Assembly: GCF_002741035.1 (NCBI RefSeq)
Contig: NZ_CP016808.1
Coordinates: forward strand, 2,182,001 to 2,246,000
Length of the DNA stretch: 64,000 nucleotides
Direction of reading: 5' to 3'
Origin: Paenibacillus sp. BIHB 4019
Lineage (GTDB): Bacteria > Bacillota > Bacilli > Paenibacillales > Paenibacillaceae
Shown: positions 62,446-64,000 of the stretch, in pieces
Position numbering within the stretch: position 1 is the first letter of the stretch
Layout: every line of letters starts with the position of its first letter
Notes under the pieces: model-generated
Told to the model about the DNA's origin: nothing
The model's database searches: none
Seen by the model: the letters and a program-made list of their open reading frames with translations, nothing else
Position numbers and translations under genes: made by a program

Positions 62446-63996
62446 ATGACTGTTAATCATACACAACGCTATCGTTTTAGTGAAGCGCCGATATGGCATA
62501 TACAAAGGGAATATTTTGAAGAAGAAGGCATGAAGGCTTGGAACAATGATCAAGTCCCTCAATATATAACGAGTAATCCTATGATTGCGGCGGCCTATGC
62601 CGAAATGATCTTTGGGCTGCTTCAGGATCGGGCAAATAAGGGAAGCGGCTCAGAGCCTGTGTTGATTGTGGAGCTTGGAGCAGGAGCAGGCCGTCTCGCT
62701 TATCATGTGCTCCATGAGCTATGCCAGCTGAGAGACTATGCGGGGATAGCCCTGCCCCCTTTCCGCTATATTATGACCGATTTGGCTATGAAAAATGTTC
62801 TAGCCTGGCAGGAGCATCCTGCCCTGCAAGCTTTTATCGCCGAAGGCTTGCTTGATTTTGCGCGATTTGATGCGGTTCATGATACGGAAATAAGTCTCGC
62901 CGTGTCAGGCACAACTATTAGAGAACAGGACTTGGAGCAACCCTTAGTCATTGTCGCCAACTATTTTTTTGACAGCATTCCGCAAGAATTAATTTATATA
63001 GGCGATGGGCAAATTTTTGAAGCGGATGTTTTTGTCGAATATCCTGAAAATCGGGACGCCCTTAAACCAGCCGAACTATTAGATCAAATCGCTTTGCATT
63101 ATGAGCACAGGCGGGCACCCGAGTATGAGCAAGCCGACTATCCTTACCGTGATGTCATTGCCGTATATCAGGAACAGCTGGAGGATTCGCATATTTTATT
63201 TCCTGCCGCGGGTTTAACCTGCTTGGAGCGCTTGAACCGGTTGTCCCAGGCAGGCTTTCTATTAATAACTGCTGACAAGGGCGACCACCTGCTCGATAAC
63301 TGGAAATTTGCCGAGCCGCCGGAGCTGTTTCTGCATGGCAGCTTCTCCTTAACCGCCAACTACCATGCGATTCAGCATGTGTTTGAGCAAAGAGGAGCCC
63401 AGGCGCTATTTCCTCCGCATCATTATAAAAATATAAATGTCGGCTGCATTCTCCATATGGATCAACCGATGGCCTACTCAAATACCAGATTAGCCTACCG
63501 CCGATTTGTCGAGCGCTTTGGCCCAGACGAGTTTTTCAGCATGAAAATGTGGGTTGACCGCCATCTCGCCACCATGGAGCTGCAACCATTATTGAGCTTT
63601 TGGCGTTTGGGTGGATATGATGCGGAGTTTTTCATCCAGAGCACGAAGCAAATAGCCAGCCTGCTGCCGGATGCCAATGATGAAGAAATGCAGGACCTGC
63701 TAAGAGGCATTCAGCTGATGTGGTCGTCGTATTACGTCATGGAGCAGCGCTATGACTTGGCACTTGATGCTGGCTTGCTGCTGTTTGAGATGGAAATGTA
63801 CGAGGAGTCCAAGCATTTTCTAGAAATATCGGTGCAGCAGGAACAAGATGAGGTCGTTTCAACCGTGTTTTATTGTCTGGCTATTAGCTGCTTTGAGCTG
63901 GAGTTGGACGAGCAGGCATTGAGCTATATTCAGCAATTTTTGGAGCTGGAGCCGGGCCATGAAGAGGCATTGGCATTGTTAGGCCGATTTGAGTAG
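62446..63996 (+). CDS. MidA-like SAM-dependent methyltransferase with C-terminal TPR region
   Basis: A 516-residue protein. Motif I of class I methyltransferases reads VELGAGAGRLAYHVL (about residues 74-88), and VANYFFDSIPQEL corresponds to the NEFFDALP region of MidA/NDUFAF7-type arginine methyltransferases. The last 110 or so residues form helical TPR-like repeats (ALDAGLLLFEMEMYEESKHF and the following pair), which suggests a protein target. No neighbour hints at the substrate. It is divergent from the YesN-type gene, which starts 225 bases away. Confidence 0.78.
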   Translation: MTVNHTQRYRFSEAPIWHIQREYFEEEGMKAWNNDQVPQYITSNPMIAAAYAEMIFGLLQDRANKGSGSEPVLIVELGAGAGRLAYHVLHELCQLRDYAGIALPPFRYIMTDLAMKNVLAWQEHPALQAFIAEGLLDFARFDAVHDTEISLAVSGTTIREQDLEQPLVIVANYFFDSIPQELIYIGDGQIFEADVFVEYPENRDALKPAELLDQIALHYEHRRAPEYEQADYPYRDVIAVYQEQLEDSHILFPAAGLTCLERLNRLSQAGFLLITADKGDHLLDNWKFAEPPELFLHGSFSLTANYHAIQHVFEQRGAQALFPPHHYKNINVGCILHMDQPMAYSNTRLAYRRFVERFGPDEFFSMKMWVDRHLATMELQPLLSFWRLGGYDAEFFIQSTKQIASLLPDANDEEMQDLLRGIQLMWSSYYVMEQRYDLALDAGLLLFEMEMYEESKHFLEISVQQEQDEVVSTVFYCLAISCFELELDEQALSYIQQFLELEPGHEEALALLGRFE

Positions 63997-64000
63997 AAAG

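Overview
The window reads as the chromosome of a Gram-positive spore-former of the Paenibacillus type. The left end carries the tail of the walRK locus (walI, walJ, an HtrA-type protease) followed by rlmH, the arrangement seen in Bacillales. The window is also rich in AraC and YesM/YesN regulators, has strong AGGAGG ribosome sites, and carries dispersed intergenic repeats of a kind common in Paenibacillus. No rRNA, tRNA or CRISPR array was seen.

Left core, 1-7200: walI (cut by the window edge), walJ, a small antisense-side gene, htrA, a CxxH/CxxC mini-protein, an amino-acid permease plus homocysteine S-methyltransferase pair with a hairpin-bearing leader, and rlmH.

Island, about 7200-38190: accessory genes start at the 3' end of rlmH. 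Three 46-nt direct repeats (7891, 10135, 36434) share the 19-nt sequence of the rlmH 3' end that encodes the terminal RGEPYHK-stop, at 16-17 of 19 positions. A weaker fifth match lies at 38158. The rlmH 3' end is the attachment site of staphylococcal SCC cassettes, so I read this as an SCC-like composite cassette region. No recombinase gene lies in the window. Cargo includes a WYL regulator with an epoxide hydrolase (bracketed by two repeats), a BBE-type FAD oxidase, an S58/P1 peptidase, a second WYL regulator with an effector-binding protein, a GH3 glycosidase with an in-frame TGA, AraC and a GPH sugar transporter, an AraC/Atu4866/MFS/SDR set, a chemoreceptor, a ~2030-residue LPXTG-type adhesin with its sortase B, a Fur-box AraC gene, a cupin, and two copies of an unrecognised 154-residue gene family.

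Right accessory block, about 38200-46100: SDR and AraC divergent pair, an ABC-2 exporter, and an iron-uptake set (siderophore-binding lipoprotein, ferredoxin-NADP reductase, AraC) with a Fur box.

Right end, 46300-64000: a GlnK/GlnL-like two-component system divergent from a dicarboxylate symporter, aspartase and malic enzyme, which together would take aspartate to fumarate and malate to pyruvate. Then follow an intergenic repeat cluster, an aquaporin, an alpha/beta hydrolase, a YesN/YesM two-component system heading a sugar ABC transporter on the minus strand, and a MidA-like methyltransferase with a TPR tail.
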